64,000 bases of DNA from HGM04593 sp045647885. GTDB taxonomy: Bacteria; Bacteroidota; Bacteroidia; Bacteroidales; Bacteroidaceae. The stretch covers positions 11,370 through 75,369 of the forward strand of contig JAZRMX010000048.1 of the NCBI GenBank assembly GCA_045647885.1, given 5' to 3'. The position numbers were made by a program, and so were the translations under genes. This document shows positions 18,492 to 27,733 of the stretch, one piece after another (within the stretch, counting starts at the first letter, position 1; the number at the start of each line of letters is the position of its first letter). A model generated the notes under the pieces. The model saw only the letters and a program-made list of their open reading frames with translations, was not told the DNA's origin and did no database searches.

Positions 18492-20648
18492 CTACTCGGC
18501 ATAATGCGCCACCAGTTCAAAATCGAGCTGTTTGCGGTCGAGATTGGCACGTGCTATACGTATGCGCACCGCATCACCAATGGTGTAACGATGGTGACGA
18601 CGACGGCCCACAAGACAATAGTTCGCATCGTCGAACTCATAGTAATCGTCCTGCAGCGTGCGTATAGGCACCATACCCTCGCACTTATTCTCGTTAATTT
18701 CGGCATAGAAGCCCCACTCGGTCACACCACTTATCACAGCATCGAACTCCTCGCCTATGTGCTCGCTCATAAACTCCACCTGCTTGTACTTTATGCTTGC
18801 ACGCTCGGCATTGGCAGCAACCTGCTCCTGAGCCGAACAATGCTCGCAGAAATCCTCATATTTGGGCAGGCTCACAGAACGCGACCCCTGCAAAAGATAG
18901 CGGGTGAGCAGACGATGCACAAGAAGGTCGGGATAACGGCGTATGGGAGATGTAAAATGTGTGTAATAACGGAAAGCAAGGCCATAATGCCCTATATTCT
19001 CGGTTGAGTAACGAGCCTTCTGCATAGTGCGCACAGAAATCTGCTCTATAACATTCTGCTCCTTTGTACCGTGTACCTCTTTTAAAAGATTATTCATAGC
19101 CGTTGCCGAGGTTGTGCGGCCCGAGCCGCTACGCATCTTGTAGCCCAACTTGCTCACAAATTTAGAGAGCATTGCCAGTTTTTCAGGGTCGGGTTGGTCG
19201 TGAATTCGATAGACAAAGGTCTTGGGAGTGTTACCCGACACACGACGGCCAATCTTTTCGGCAACCGTACGGTTGGCAAGCAACATAAATTCCTCGATAA
19301 GCTGGTGCGACTCATTACTCTCGCTGAAGTATACCGACACGGGCTTGCCATCCTCGTCGAGGCGGAAATGCACCTCGGCCTGGTGGAAATCTATCGCTCC
19401 CGCTGCAAATCGCTTGCTGCGCATTGTCTGCGCAAGGTTGTTCAGCGTCGTTATTTCGGTAAAATACTCACCCTCGCCATTTGTAATAATCTCCTGTACC
19501 TCGTCGTAACAGAAACGGCGGTCGCTGTTTATTATGGTACGGGCTATGCGGAAGTCCTTCACTTCGGCTTTGTTGTTCATTGTGAATATTACCGAATAGG
19601 CAAGCTTGTCTTCATTGGGACGCAACGAACAGAGGAAATTACACAAGCGCTCGGGGAGCATTGGTATGGTGCGATCGACAAGATAGATTGATGTCGCACG
19701 CTTGTAAGCCTCTTTATCAATAATTCCACCCTCTGTCACATAGTAAGAAACGTCGGCAATGTGTACGCCAATTTCCCACAGCCCGTCGGAAAGGGAGCGT
19801 ATGGAGAGAGCGTCGTCAAAATCCTTTGCATCGGCAGGGTCAATGGTGAAGGTTGTCACGCCACGGAAGTCTTCACGCTGCGCAATCTCCTCGTCGGTGA
19901 TACCCACATCGAGCCTCTCGGCAGCCTGCTCCACAGCAGCCGGATAGGTATAAGGAAGACCATATTCGGCAAGAATAGCGTTCATTTCGGCATTATTCTC
20001 ACCCGCCTGGCCAAGAATATCCACCACCTTACCCACAGGATTCTTGCTATCGAGCGGCCACTCAAGTATCTTCACAATAGCCTTGTCACCATTCCTGCCA
20101 TCCTTCAACAGGTCGCGAGGTATAAAAATGTCGCAAGGCATATAGCGGTCATCGGTAAGCAGGAAGGCATAATGCTTTTCAACGTGCAGTTCACCCACAA
20201 AAGTGTCGTGCGCACGCTTCAGCACCTCCACCACTTCGCCCTCACGACCACGGCCCCGACGCTTTGCAAAAAGCGAAACACGCACATAGTCGTCGGTAAG
20301 AGCGTGCCCCGAATTGCGCTCCGATACAATAACCGGCTCACTCTCATCTTCGGGGTAGAACATATTGTACCCGTTCTTGTTGCGCTTAAAGACACCCAAC
20401 AGCGAAGAACCGCTGTTGGCGAGCTGATACCTGCGGAAAGCAGGCTCTATGAGATAACCGTCGAAGACAAGGTCGTCGAGTATGCTCACACACAAGGTGC
20501 GTGCCGACGAGGATGTAAGGTCGAGCTCCTTGAAAACCTCTTTCGTGCTCACCTGCTCGCCGTCGTGACGATTAAAGAACTCCACAAGCATCTCCACAAG
20601 CACACGCTTGTTGATGCGACCTTTCGACTTTCCGCCTTTCTTTGCCAT
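18492..20648 (-). CDS. rnr: Ribonuclease R
   Basis: RNase R is a processive 3'-5' exoribonuclease able to degrade structured RNA. Domains in order: an N-terminal winged-helix segment (about residues 1-75), cold-shock-type OB folds, the RNB catalytic domain with the acidic DPADAKDFDDALS motif, and a C-terminal S1 domain (about 635-715). The basic lysine-rich end of E. coli RNase R is absent; instead the N-terminus is basic (MAKKGGKSKGR). It has 718 residues. It appears to be a single transcription unit on the minus strand upstream of the response regulator. Confidence 0.94.
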   Translation of the reverse strand: MAKKGGKSKGRINKRVLVEMLVEFFNRHDGEQVSTKEVFKELDLTSSSARTLCVSILDDLVFDGYLIEPAFRRYQLANSGSSLLGVFKRNKNGYNMFYPEDESEPVIVSERNSGHALTDDYVRVSLFAKRRGRGREGEVVEVLKRAHDTFVGELHVEKHYAFLLTDDRYMPCDIFIPRDLLKDGRNGDKAIVKILEWPLDSKNPVGKVVDILGQAGENNAEMNAILAEYGLPYTYPAAVEQAAERLDVGITDEEIAQREDFRGVTTFTIDPADAKDFDDALSIRSLSDGLWEIGVHIADVSYYVTEGGIIDKEAYKRATSIYLVDRTIPMLPERLCNFLCSLRPNEDKLAYSVIFTMNNKAEVKDFRIARTIINSDRRFCYDEVQEIITNGEGEYFTEITTLNNLAQTMRSKRFAAGAIDFHQAEVHFRLDEDGKPVSVYFSESNESHQLIEEFMLLANRTVAEKIGRRVSGNTPKTFVYRIHDQPDPEKLAMLSKFVSKLGYKMRSGSGRTTSATAMNNLLKEVHGTKEQNVIEQISVRTMQKARYSTENIGHYGLAFRYYTHFTSPIRRYPDLLVHRLLTRYLLQGSRSVSLPKYEDFCEHCSAQEQVAANAERASIKYKQVEFMSEHIGEEFDAVISGVTEWGFYAEINENKCEGMVPIRTLQDDYYEFDDANYCLVGRRRHHRYTIGDAVRIRIARANLDRKQLDFELVAHYAE

Positions 20649-20738
20649 ATATTACTTTTTTAATCTTCGCAATTGTTGTCTGCTAAAGTAATAATAAAAA
20701 AAGATACTGCAAGCAAGAAAAGGGCAGCAAATATCAAA

Positions 20739-21086
20739 CTATGTAAAATTACGGCAAATAATATCCTCAGTCACCTTATTACGCACAGCCGCATCACCCT
20801 CATACAGCACCGCGACACAATTGGCTTTACACAAAGCAGGATATTTACCCGACAACTCACCCACCGACAAAGTCGACAGATTATCCGTCTGACCACAATA
20901 GAGCAACTCATACTTAAAACGACGACGCAACCTGTCGTAAGCCCTGCGGAGAAAAATAAAAACCGCTCCTTCGGCCGGTAAGGCATCTTCCACCCCAAGA
21001 ACAACACCAAAAATATACGGAATGAATTTATACCTATAACCAGAGGCACCAAAGACCGAAAAGAGCGATTTTAACTTATTAACCAT
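20739..21086 (-). CDS. Small protein resembling the GIY-YIG nuclease superfamily, possibly degenerate
   Basis: The 115-residue product has a central pattern, AEGAVFIFLRR followed about 14 residues later by YELLYCGQTDNLS, that resembles the GIY-YIG core of a small uncharacterised family whose members read roughly GAVYFFTKR...YIGQTDDLSTRF. A Glu in VTEDII sits where the metal-binding Glu of that family would be. The arginine expected after the QTDNLS segment appears replaced (LSTLSV), so the catalytic site may be lost. The assignment is from pattern memory only. It stands alone between rnr and the divergent SDR gene. Confidence 0.5.
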   Translation of the reverse strand: MVNKLKSLFSVFGASGYRYKFIPYIFGVVLGVEDALPAEGAVFIFLRRAYDRLRRRFKYELLYCGQTDNLSTLSVGELSGKYPALCKANCVAVLYEGDAAVRNKVTEDIICRNFT

Positions 21087-21217
21087 AAAATTTAATTATA
21101 CGTCACAAAAATATTACATCACCCGCCGGACAAGGTTGCTATTTTGACAAAAAAGAGCTTCCACCGCCTATTTTAAGAGTTTGCAAGAAAAATTTCCCCA
21201 CAAACAAGAAAAAAGCG

Positions 21218-21225
21218 TACCTTTG
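21218..21225 (+). promoter_or_regulatory. Predicted promoter of the SDR/PAP2 pair, -7 box TACCTTTG
   Basis: TAccTTTG matches the Bacteroidota -7 consensus and lies 20 bases upstream of the SDR start. The -33 position holds a T-run rather than a clear TTTG. Confidence 0.5.
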
Positions 21226-21245
21226 CAGGCGTAAACCACAACAAA

Positions 21246-22259
21246 ATGGGAGTAAAGAAGATATTGGTAACAGGAGCCAGCGGATTCATAGGCAGTTTCA
21301 TTGTGGAGCAGGGGCTTGCACAAGGATACGAAGTGTGGGCAGGCATACGCGGCACCAGCAGCCGTAAATTCCTGAAAGACAGAAGAATCAAGTTTATAGA
21401 ACTGAGCCTTAATGACCGGGAGCTCCTCAATTCGCAGATAAGTACCTTCAAGCAAGAGCACGGCGTGTGGGACTATGTAGTCCACGCTGCCGGCGCAACA
21501 AAATGCCTCGATAAAAAAGAGTTTTTACAGACAAACTTCGAAGGCACAAGAAACCTTGTGGAAGCCTTGAAGATTGCCGATGCCTCACCCAAAAAGCTCA
21601 TCTATCTGAGCTCGCTCAGCGTCTTTGGACCGGCGAGAGAGAGTGAGCCCCACACTCCCATAGAAGAGAGCGACCACGCAGAGCCCAATACCGCATACGG
21701 CCACAGCAAGCTTATGGCCGAGGCATACATAAAAAACTGCGGCATACCCTACATAACCCTGCGCCCAACCGGAGTCTACGGCCCGCGCGAACGCGACTAC
21801 TACCAGATGGCAGTAAGTATAAAAAAACATATAGACTTTGCTGTGGGGTATAAAAAACAGACCATCACATTCATCTATGTGAAAGACCTTGTGAAGGCCA
21901 TCTATCTATCCATAGAAAAGGATGTAACAAACCGCAGTTATTTTGTGAGCGAGCCACGCGGTTACAGCAGCCGCAGTTTCAGCGACTACATACAGGAGAG
22001 CCTCGGCATAAAATGTGTACTGCACATAACAGCCCCTTTATGGGTGCTGAAAGCAATATCGGCAATATCGGAGGGAATTGCACGCATCACCCGAAAACCG
22101 GCAACGCTGAACAGCGACAAATACAACATTATGAAACAGCGCAACTGGCTGTGCGACACAACACCCATAGAAAAAGAACTAGGCTTTATCGCCGACTATA
22201 ATTTAGAAAAAGGCACAAAAGAGACAATAGAATGGTACAAACAGGAAAAATGGCTATAA
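21246..22259 (+). CDS. NAD(P)-dependent extended SDR (epimerase/dehydratase-like), candidate 3-ketosphinganine reductase
   Basis: The protein is an extended short-chain dehydrogenase/reductase of 337 residues. The Rossmann motif GASGFIG is at residues 10-16, the catalytic Tyr151-x3-Lys155 in YGHSK, and the conserved LSSLSVFG segment at 121-128. The C-terminal half is typical of 3-beta-HSD/sugar-epimerase members. In Bacteroides thetaiotaomicron a protein annotated as an epimerase of this broad type (BT_0972, from memory) was reported as the 3-ketosphinganine reductase. The overlapping downstream gene encodes a PAP2-type lipid enzyme, which fits a lipid role better than a sugar role. The specific function is inference. 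Confidence 0.8.
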   Translation: MGVKKILVTGASGFIGSFIVEQGLAQGYEVWAGIRGTSSRKFLKDRRIKFIELSLNDRELLNSQISTFKQEHGVWDYVVHAAGATKCLDKKEFLQTNFEGTRNLVEALKIADASPKKLIYLSSLSVFGPARESEPHTPIEESDHAEPNTAYGHSKLMAEAYIKNCGIPYITLRPTGVYGPRERDYYQMAVSIKKHIDFAVGYKKQTITFIYVKDLVKAIYLSIEKDVTNRSYFVSEPRGYSSRSFSDYIQESLGIKCVLHITAPLWVLKAISAISEGIARITRKPATLNSDKYNIMKQRNWLCDTTPIEKELGFIADYNLEKGTKETIEWYKQEKWL

Positions 22260-23212
22260 AATTCTTTGAACGCAAAGAGGAGCAGCGTACCTTCCTTGCT
22301 GTAGAGACGCTGAACCTCATCTACAACCTCATCACCACCCTGCTCATAATTATCTTTTACAACAGGCTGCACAACCCACAGGAGATGCTTATGGGGCGTT
22401 TCCTTGTCGCATTCGGCACCTTTGTAATCATATACATCTACACAAAGTATCCTTCGCGTGCGACACAGTTCCTGCGCATTGTGGGACAGGTGGCACTGCT
22501 TGGTTACTGGTACCCCGACACCTTTGAATTCAACCGCATATTCCCTAACCTCGACCACCTTTTTGCCACAGCAGAATACACACTCTTCGCCTGCCAGCCT
22601 GCACAACTTTTCGACCAAGTGTGCAGCCACCCATTGTGGCGCGAGGCGTTCAATCTTGGTTATTGGGCATACTATCCTATGATTGTAACAACAATACTGT
22701 GGTATTTCTTTAAAAAGGATAAGGAGATTGAACGCTGCACCTTTGTTATTATGGCATCATTCTTCATCTATTACCTCATATATATATTCGTTCCCGTTGC
22801 CGGGCCACAATTCTATTTTCCAGTAATAGGAGATGCTGCTGTCGCTGGTGGAATATACCCCGAGATTGGCAACTGGTTCGACTTGAACCCGGAAATAACC
22901 ATTCCGCAAGCCGACAAGGGTGGGTTCTTTACCTCGCTTGTAAATATGGCACAAGCCTCGGGAGAACGCCCCACCGCAGCCTTCCCAAGCTCACATATAG
23001 GAATATCAACCATCCTTATGCTGCTTACCTACCGTGCAAAAAAAGCACTTATGCTCACACTTTTCCCACTATATGTATTGCTATGCTGTGCCACAGTATA
23101 CATAAAAGCACACTACCTGATAGATGGCATTGCAGGAGTAGCTAGCGGAATTGGCCTATACCTGTTCACTACATATATTTATAAGAAAACGGTGGGGAAA
23201 AATATCTGTTAA
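22250..23212 (+). CDS. PAP2-superfamily integral membrane protein, inositol-phosphoceramide-synthase-like
   Basis: This is a 320-residue polytopic membrane protein of the phosphatidic acid phosphatase type 2 superfamily. The C-terminal catalytic motifs are visible: AFPSSHIG and, about 90 bases later, KAHYLIDGIAG, giving the His/His/Asp arrangement of PAP2 and AUR1-type enzymes. The N-terminal half has several membrane helices and no classical KxxxxxxRP motif, which resembles the AUR1/IPC synthase branch more than soluble phosphatases. The start at 22250 overlaps the SDR stop by ten bases; an alternative ATG at 22232 adds six residues. The lipid substrate is not known. Confidence 0.78.
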   Translation: MAIKFFERKEEQRTFLAVETLNLIYNLITTLLIIIFYNRLHNPQEMLMGRFLVAFGTFVIIYIYTKYPSRATQFLRIVGQVALLGYWYPDTFEFNRIFPNLDHLFATAEYTLFACQPAQLFDQVCSHPLWREAFNLGYWAYYPMIVTTILWYFFKKDKEIERCTFVIMASFFIYYLIYIFVPVAGPQFYFPVIGDAAVAGGIYPEIGNWFDLNPEITIPQADKGGFFTSLVNMAQASGERPTAAFPSSHIGISTILMLLTYRAKKALMLTLFPLYVLLCCATVYIKAHYLIDGIAGVASGIGLYLFTTYIYKKTVGKNIC

Positions 23213-23220
23213 AGATAAAA

Positions 23221-23712
23221 TCAGAAACCTTTCATAAGCACCACGCTGCCCGAAGCAAGCGAAGCCTGGACATCTATGACACGTTGGTTGGAGCTGCCAC
23301 GAAAACGTAGACTCTCGTCCCTCAACTCCTGCACAAAGGGGCCGTCTACAAGCACATCTATATGCTTTAAAAGCTCCTTTTGAGAGGGATTCCCGAGCAG
23401 ATTTTCAAAAAGGAAACCTGTAAAACACCAAATATTCTTGTCGCTATTCTCTTTAATGGCCACAGCAAGTTCGGTAAAGCCTGCGGCCTGCGCCATAGGG
23501 TCACCACCGCTGAAGGTAACATCGGCAAAAGGGTCGGCAAGAATAATTTTCAAGATATCACCTGTTTCCATAGGACGCCCGTTGGCAATATCCCACGATT
23601 GGGGGTTGTGACAGCCCGGGCAACGATTAGGACAACCAGAACAATAGACCGAGGTACGAAACCCCGGTCCATCAACTGTTGTATCCTCCAATATGTCGAG
23701 AATGTATAGCAT
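23221..23712 (-). CDS. nrdG: Anaerobic ribonucleotide reductase activating enzyme NrdG
   Basis: NrdG is a radical-SAM enzyme that generates the glycyl radical on NrdD. The motif C27-x3-C31-x2-C34 binds the 4Fe-4S cluster; an additional Cys24 precedes it. The TFSGGDPM segment matches the SAM-contact GGD region. It has 163 residues, a normal length. It lies seven bases downstream of nrdD and so belongs to the same B12-riboswitch-controlled operon. It ends eight bases from the convergent PAP2 gene, with no obvious terminator between. Confidence 0.95.
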   Translation of the reverse strand: MLYILDILEDTTVDGPGFRTSVYCSGCPNRCPGCHNPQSWDIANGRPMETGDILKIILADPFADVTFSGGDPMAQAAGFTELAVAIKENSDKNIWCFTGFLFENLLGNPSQKELLKHIDVLVDGPFVQELRDESLRFRGSSNQRVIDVQASLASGSVVLMKGF

Positions 23713-23719
23713 CGCTGTA

Positions 23720-25927
23720 TTATTCGTGTACTACACGATCGTTAAGCTCGGAGAGCTTTGCGCTGTTCCAGCGGTCTGTTGTACCCACAAGATAACCGGT
23801 AATGCGCTGCAGTTTGTCGAGACGCTCACTGCCACACTTGGGACAGCACTTCAAATCCTTCTCTGAATTCTCGTAACCGCAATCGAGACAGCGGTTACGG
23901 TTATGGTTCACCGAGCCATAGCCAAGGTTGTACTTGTCCATCATATCAACCATACGCATAATAGCGTCGGGGTTGTGGGTTGCATCGCCGTCAATCTCCA
24001 CATAGAAGATGTGTCCACCACCGGTTAGAGCGTGATAAGGAGCCTCAACCTCGGCTTTGTGGCGCGCGCTGCACTTGTAATAAACAGGAACGTGATTACT
24101 ATTAGTGTAGTAGTCGCGGTTGGTCACGCCCTCAATAACACCAAACTGCTTGCGGTCGGCACGGGTAAACTTGCCCGAAAGACCCTCGGCAGGTGTTGCA
24201 AGTACACTGTAATTATGCTGATAACGCTCGGAGAAGTCGTTGGCACGGTCGCGCATATATGTAATTATCTTAACACCAAGCTCCTGTGCCTCTTCACTCT
24301 CGCCGTGATGCTTGCCGAGAAGTGCAACAAGGCACTCTGCAAGGCCAATAAAGCCAATACCAAGTGTTCCTTGATTAATTACCGAAGCAATTGTATCGGT
24401 AGGTTTCAAATTTTCAGAGCCCACCCAAAGAGCCGACATAAGCAACGGGAACTGTTTGGCAAAAGCAGTGCGCTGGAACTCCATACGCTCGTGCAACTGA
24501 CGGGCAGCTATCTCCAGCACACCGTCGAGCTTTGCAAAGAATTGCGCAATGCGCTGCTCCTTATTCTCAATCTCCATACACTCTATGGCAAGACGCACAA
24601 TATTCACTGTGGTGAAAGAGAGGTTACCGCGGCCTACAGAAGTCTTGGGGCCGAAGCGGTTCTCAAATACGCGTGTGCGGCAACCCATTGTAGCAACCTC
24701 GTGTATGTAACGCTTGGGATCATCGGCGCGCCACTCGCTGTTCTGGTTGAATGTAGCGTCGAGGTTAAGGAAGTTGGGGAAGAAACGGCGTGCCGACACC
24801 TTACAAGCCAACTCATAGAGGTCATAGTTGCGGTCGGTGGGCAAATAGCTCACGCCACGTTTCTTTTTCCATATCTGTATGGGGAAAATTGCAGTCTCGC
24901 CGTTACCAACACCACGATATGTGCTGTTTAGCAACTCGCGTATAACACAACGTCCCTCGGCCGAAGTATCAGTACCATAGTTTATGGAGCTGAACACAAC
25001 CTGGTTACCACCACGCGAGTGGATGGTGTTCATATTGTGGATAAACGCCTCCATTGCCTGATGCACACGCTTTACAGTCTTGTTCATTGCGTGCTGCACA
25101 ATACGGTCGTCACCCGAGAGGAAATCGAGCGGAGCTTCTACATAATCCTCAACATCCTTGTTATACAAATGCTCGTAGCTCACCATCATAAGCCCCTCGA
25201 GAGACTTCAACTCCTCGATAAATGTGTCACGTACATAAGGAGCCATATAAAAATCGAATGCAGGGATTGCCTGACCACCGTGCATCTCGTTCTGCGCAGT
25301 CTCCAAAGAGATACAGGCAAGCACGCTGGCAGTCTCTATGCGCTTTGCGGCACGCGACTCACCGTGACCTACACAAAAACCGTTGCGCAGAATGTGGTCG
25401 AGCGGATGCTGGCAACAAGTAAGGCTCTTTGTGGGGTAATAATCCTTGTCGTGGATGTGTATATAGCTGTTGTGTACAGCCTCAAGCACCTCGTCGCCAA
25501 GGAGAAAATCGTCGACAAAAGGCTTTGTTGTCTCACTTGCAAACTTCATCATCATACCGGCAGGAGTGTCGGCATTCATATTGGCATTCTCGCGGGTTAT
25601 GTCGTTCGATTTAATGTTAATAATCTCCTGGAACATATCGCGGGTCTTTGCCTTACGGGCGATGCTACGCTGGTTACGATAGGCAATATATCTTTTCGCC
25701 ACATCCTTGCGGCTACTCTTCATCAACTCCATCTCAACCATATCCTGTATGGCCTCGACAGTCATCTGCGAGTCACCACGGAAAGAGATGTGGTCGGTTA
25801 TCTGACGTATGAGCGACATATCCTCACCCTTTTCGGTGTGGAGCATCGCCTTACGGATGGCGGTAATTATTTTTTCCTCATTAAAACCCACGATGCGTCC
25901 ATCGCGCTTTACAATTGTCTGAATCAT
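23720..25927 (-). CDS. nrdD: Anaerobic ribonucleoside-triphosphate reductase NrdD (class III)
   Basis: NrdD makes deoxyribonucleotides under strictly anaerobic conditions with a glycyl radical. An N-terminal ATP-cone domain (about residues 1-90, beginning IVKRDGRIVGFNEEKI) is the usual allosteric site. The central ten-stranded barrel contains CQHPLDH and the MHGGQAIPAFDF region. A zinc site of two CxxC pairs (CLDC and CPKC) precedes the C-terminal glycyl radical loop GYLVGTTDRWN, with Gly715 the probable radical residue. It has 735 residues, as expected. It is the first gene after a cobalamin riboswitch on the same strand. Confidence 0.96.
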   Translation of the reverse strand: MIQTIVKRDGRIVGFNEEKIITAIRKAMLHTEKGEDMSLIRQITDHISFRGDSQMTVEAIQDMVEMELMKSSRKDVAKRYIAYRNQRSIARKAKTRDMFQEIINIKSNDITRENANMNADTPAGMMMKFASETTKPFVDDFLLGDEVLEAVHNSYIHIHDKDYYPTKSLTCCQHPLDHILRNGFCVGHGESRAAKRIETASVLACISLETAQNEMHGGQAIPAFDFYMAPYVRDTFIEELKSLEGLMMVSYEHLYNKDVEDYVEAPLDFLSGDDRIVQHAMNKTVKRVHQAMEAFIHNMNTIHSRGGNQVVFSSINYGTDTSAEGRCVIRELLNSTYRGVGNGETAIFPIQIWKKKRGVSYLPTDRNYDLYELACKVSARRFFPNFLNLDATFNQNSEWRADDPKRYIHEVATMGCRTRVFENRFGPKTSVGRGNLSFTTVNIVRLAIECMEIENKEQRIAQFFAKLDGVLEIAARQLHERMEFQRTAFAKQFPLLMSALWVGSENLKPTDTIASVINQGTLGIGFIGLAECLVALLGKHHGESEEAQELGVKIITYMRDRANDFSERYQHNYSVLATPAEGLSGKFTRADRKQFGVIEGVTNRDYYTNSNHVPVYYKCSARHKAEVEAPYHALTGGGHIFYVEIDGDATHNPDAIMRMVDMMDKYNLGYGSVNHNRNRCLDCGYENSEKDLKCCPKCGSERLDKLQRITGYLVGTTDRWNSAKLSELNDRVVHE

Positions 25928-26003
25928 TTTTTGAAACGTTGATGAAGTTTGAAAAAATTTCGTACCGCCGCCCTATCCCACGAGTAACGACAGCCTTTAA
26001 TGA

Positions 26004-26168
26004 ATGGCAGGTCTTCCGGCTGACTCCTCTTTCCTGCAGCCTTCCCGAAAAAACAGTGGCAATGAGTGCAAGAGTGTCGCAGGAGTTTCACGGCAGCGGG
26101 ACTGCCGGGGATTTACACCCCGTTCCCTTTTAATGCGCACCGGGGTATTGCCCGATACACAACCTATT
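26004..26168 (-). promoter_or_regulatory. Cobalamin (B12) riboswitch upstream of nrdDG
   Basis: Read on the minus strand, the segment has the ordered conserved parts of the AdoCbl riboswitch: GGTGCGCATTAAAAGGGAA, then a GGGTGTAAATCCC hairpin, the GCAGTCCCGCTGCCGTG core (B12 box region), the GCCACTG...CGGGAAGG element and the closing GAGTCAGCCGGAAGACCTGCC. It ends about 75 bases before the nrdD start. By family precedent, cobalamin binding should lower expression of nrdDG. Boundaries are approximate; the pairing AGGT/ACCT defines P1. Confidence 0.92.
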
Positions 26169-26174
26169 CTTTTG

Positions 26175-26182
26175 CGAAAGTA
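26175..26182 (-). promoter_or_regulatory. Predicted nrdDG promoter, -7 box TACTTTCG
   Basis: On the minus strand TActTTCG, one base from the TAnnTTTG consensus, lies just upstream of the riboswitch, so the transcript would start almost at the aptamer. No TTTG is found at the expected -33 distance. Confidence 0.4.
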
Positions 26183-26263
26183 GTGATTTTATATCAAATT
26201 TCATATATAAAAAGAGGACTAATTTAAGCAGAAAATAAAAAAGTTTTTAACACCCCGAAAAGA

Positions 26264-26300
26264 GTATCTCCCCGTCGCAACAACCGCAACAGGGAGATAC
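26264..26300 (-). terminator. Hairpin after pepP
   Basis: The inverted repeat GTATCTCCC (26264-26272) / GGGAGATAC (26292-26300) with a 19-base loop lies 21 bases downstream of the pepP stop. The minus strand becomes T-rich about 20 bases further on. It also separates pepP from the nrdDG control region. Confidence 0.6.
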
Positions 26301-26320
26301 AAATCCAATATATTAAAGCC

Positions 26321-27712
26321 TTACTTGTTATGCTCGGCCTCTATCTCTTCGGGAGCCATAGGCTTGTATTTTCCCAAGCGGCGGGCACCACCCTCGAACA
26401 CAAGATAATCCTCCTCGTTACGTATACCACCAAAGTTGCGCCAAGCATCAAGCTTATCGTAACAGATAAAGTCGGTAAATTTCTTTTCGGCACGCCATTT
26501 GTCGATGAGGTCGGGGATGAAATAGATACCCGGCTCCACAGTGAACACAAAACCAGGTTCAAGAGCCTTTGCAAGACGCAGTGACTTCCAGCCGAAAAGT
26601 GTACTCTTTGAGCGACCCTCCTCGTAACCCACGTACAACTCGCCGAAACTCTCCATATCGTGAACATCGAGTCCCATCATATGACCAAGACCGTGGGGGA
26701 GGAACATACAGGCAGCACCCTCGCGAGCAGCCTCGGCAGCATTGCCTTTCATAAGGCCAAGCCCAATCATACCCTCGGCAATCTCGGTGAGTACCTTCTG
26801 ATGCACGTCGCGATACTCAACTCCGGGCGCAAGCATCGATGTTGCAGCAACGTGGGCGCGACGCAGAATATTGCACACCGTGCGCTGCTGCTCGGTAAAT
26901 TGCTTGCCTACAGGCATTGTGGTGGTGAGGTCGCCGGCATAGTGCATTGCATTCTCGCAACCCGAATCGAGAAGGAACATCTGCCCCTCTTTCAAAGGTT
27001 CGGTACCATAAGCGTGGTTGTGCAGTGTCTGACCATTGATTGTCGCAATAATGGGGAACGAGAGGTTAAAGTTATGCTTGGCAGCCTCGGCCTGCACAAC
27101 AGAAACAATTTCAGCCTCTGTGGTTCCGGGACGCACAGCACGCATTGCGGCACAGTGCATATCAACCGAAACGTTCACAGCCTCTTCAATCTGCTCTATC
27201 TCCTCGGCACTCTTGTAATTACGCTGCGCAATTACAGCCTTTACAAAATCCATAGAAACAGCAGCCTGCTGCTCTGCGGGAGTTATACCAAGAAGCTCCT
27301 GCAACCACACTTTGTGGTCACCGCGATAAGGCGGAAGGAAGTGAATCTTCTGCCCTTTGCTCTGCGCAGCCTTAATATAAGTGGCAAGAGAAGCCATAGG
27401 CATTGTGTGGGTTATACCCACACGCTCACTCTTCTCTTTTATAGTGGGCTGCACACCGGTCCAAACAATATCATCAATGGTAAGTTCGTCACCAAAAATA
27501 ATCTCTTTATCCTCATCAATGTCTATCACTGCAGCAAGGCCGGAATAGTCCGATGCAAAATAGTAAAGGAAGGTAGAGTCCTGGCGAAAGTGGTATGCAT
27601 TATCGGCATAATTGACACCAACCTCGGTATTGCCGAGGAAAAGCAGGAGGCCGCTTCCCACCCTCTGTTTGAGAGCTGCGCGACGATTGATATAAGTCTC
27701 TTTCTTGAACAT
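26321..27712 (-). CDS. pepP: Xaa-Pro aminopeptidase (M24B, PepP family)
   Basis: This metallo-aminopeptidase removes N-terminal residues ahead of proline. It has an N-terminal AMP_N domain (about residues 1-150) and the pita-bread M24 catalytic domain. Two-metal ligands are visible in FLLDSGCEN and HYAGD (Asp, Asp), HGLGHMMGLDVHD (His), VEPGIYF (Glu) and a final Glu in the RNEEDYLV region. It has 463 residues. It follows the GT2 gene by 21 bases on the same strand and may be the last gene of the metG-to-pepP series. A short RSKS-containing loop between the histidine and glutamate ligands is ordinary for the family. Confidence 0.93.
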   Translation of the reverse strand: MFKKETYINRRAALKQRVGSGLLLFLGNTEVGVNYADNAYHFRQDSTFLYYFASDYSGLAAVIDIDEDKEIIFGDELTIDDIVWTGVQPTIKEKSERVGITHTMPMASLATYIKAAQSKGQKIHFLPPYRGDHKVWLQELLGITPAEQQAAVSMDFVKAVIAQRNYKSAEEIEQIEEAVNVSVDMHCAAMRAVRPGTTEAEIVSVVQAEAAKHNFNLSFPIIATINGQTLHNHAYGTEPLKEGQMFLLDSGCENAMHYAGDLTTTMPVGKQFTEQQRTVCNILRRAHVAATSMLAPGVEYRDVHQKVLTEIAEGMIGLGLMKGNAAEAAREGAACMFLPHGLGHMMGLDVHDMESFGELYVGYEEGRSKSTLFGWKSLRLAKALEPGFVFTVEPGIYFIPDLIDKWRAEKKFTDFICYDKLDAWRNFGGIRNEEDYLVFEGGARRLGKYKPMAPEEIEAEHNK

Positions 27713-27733
27713 AGTTATAAGTTTTTTTGATTT

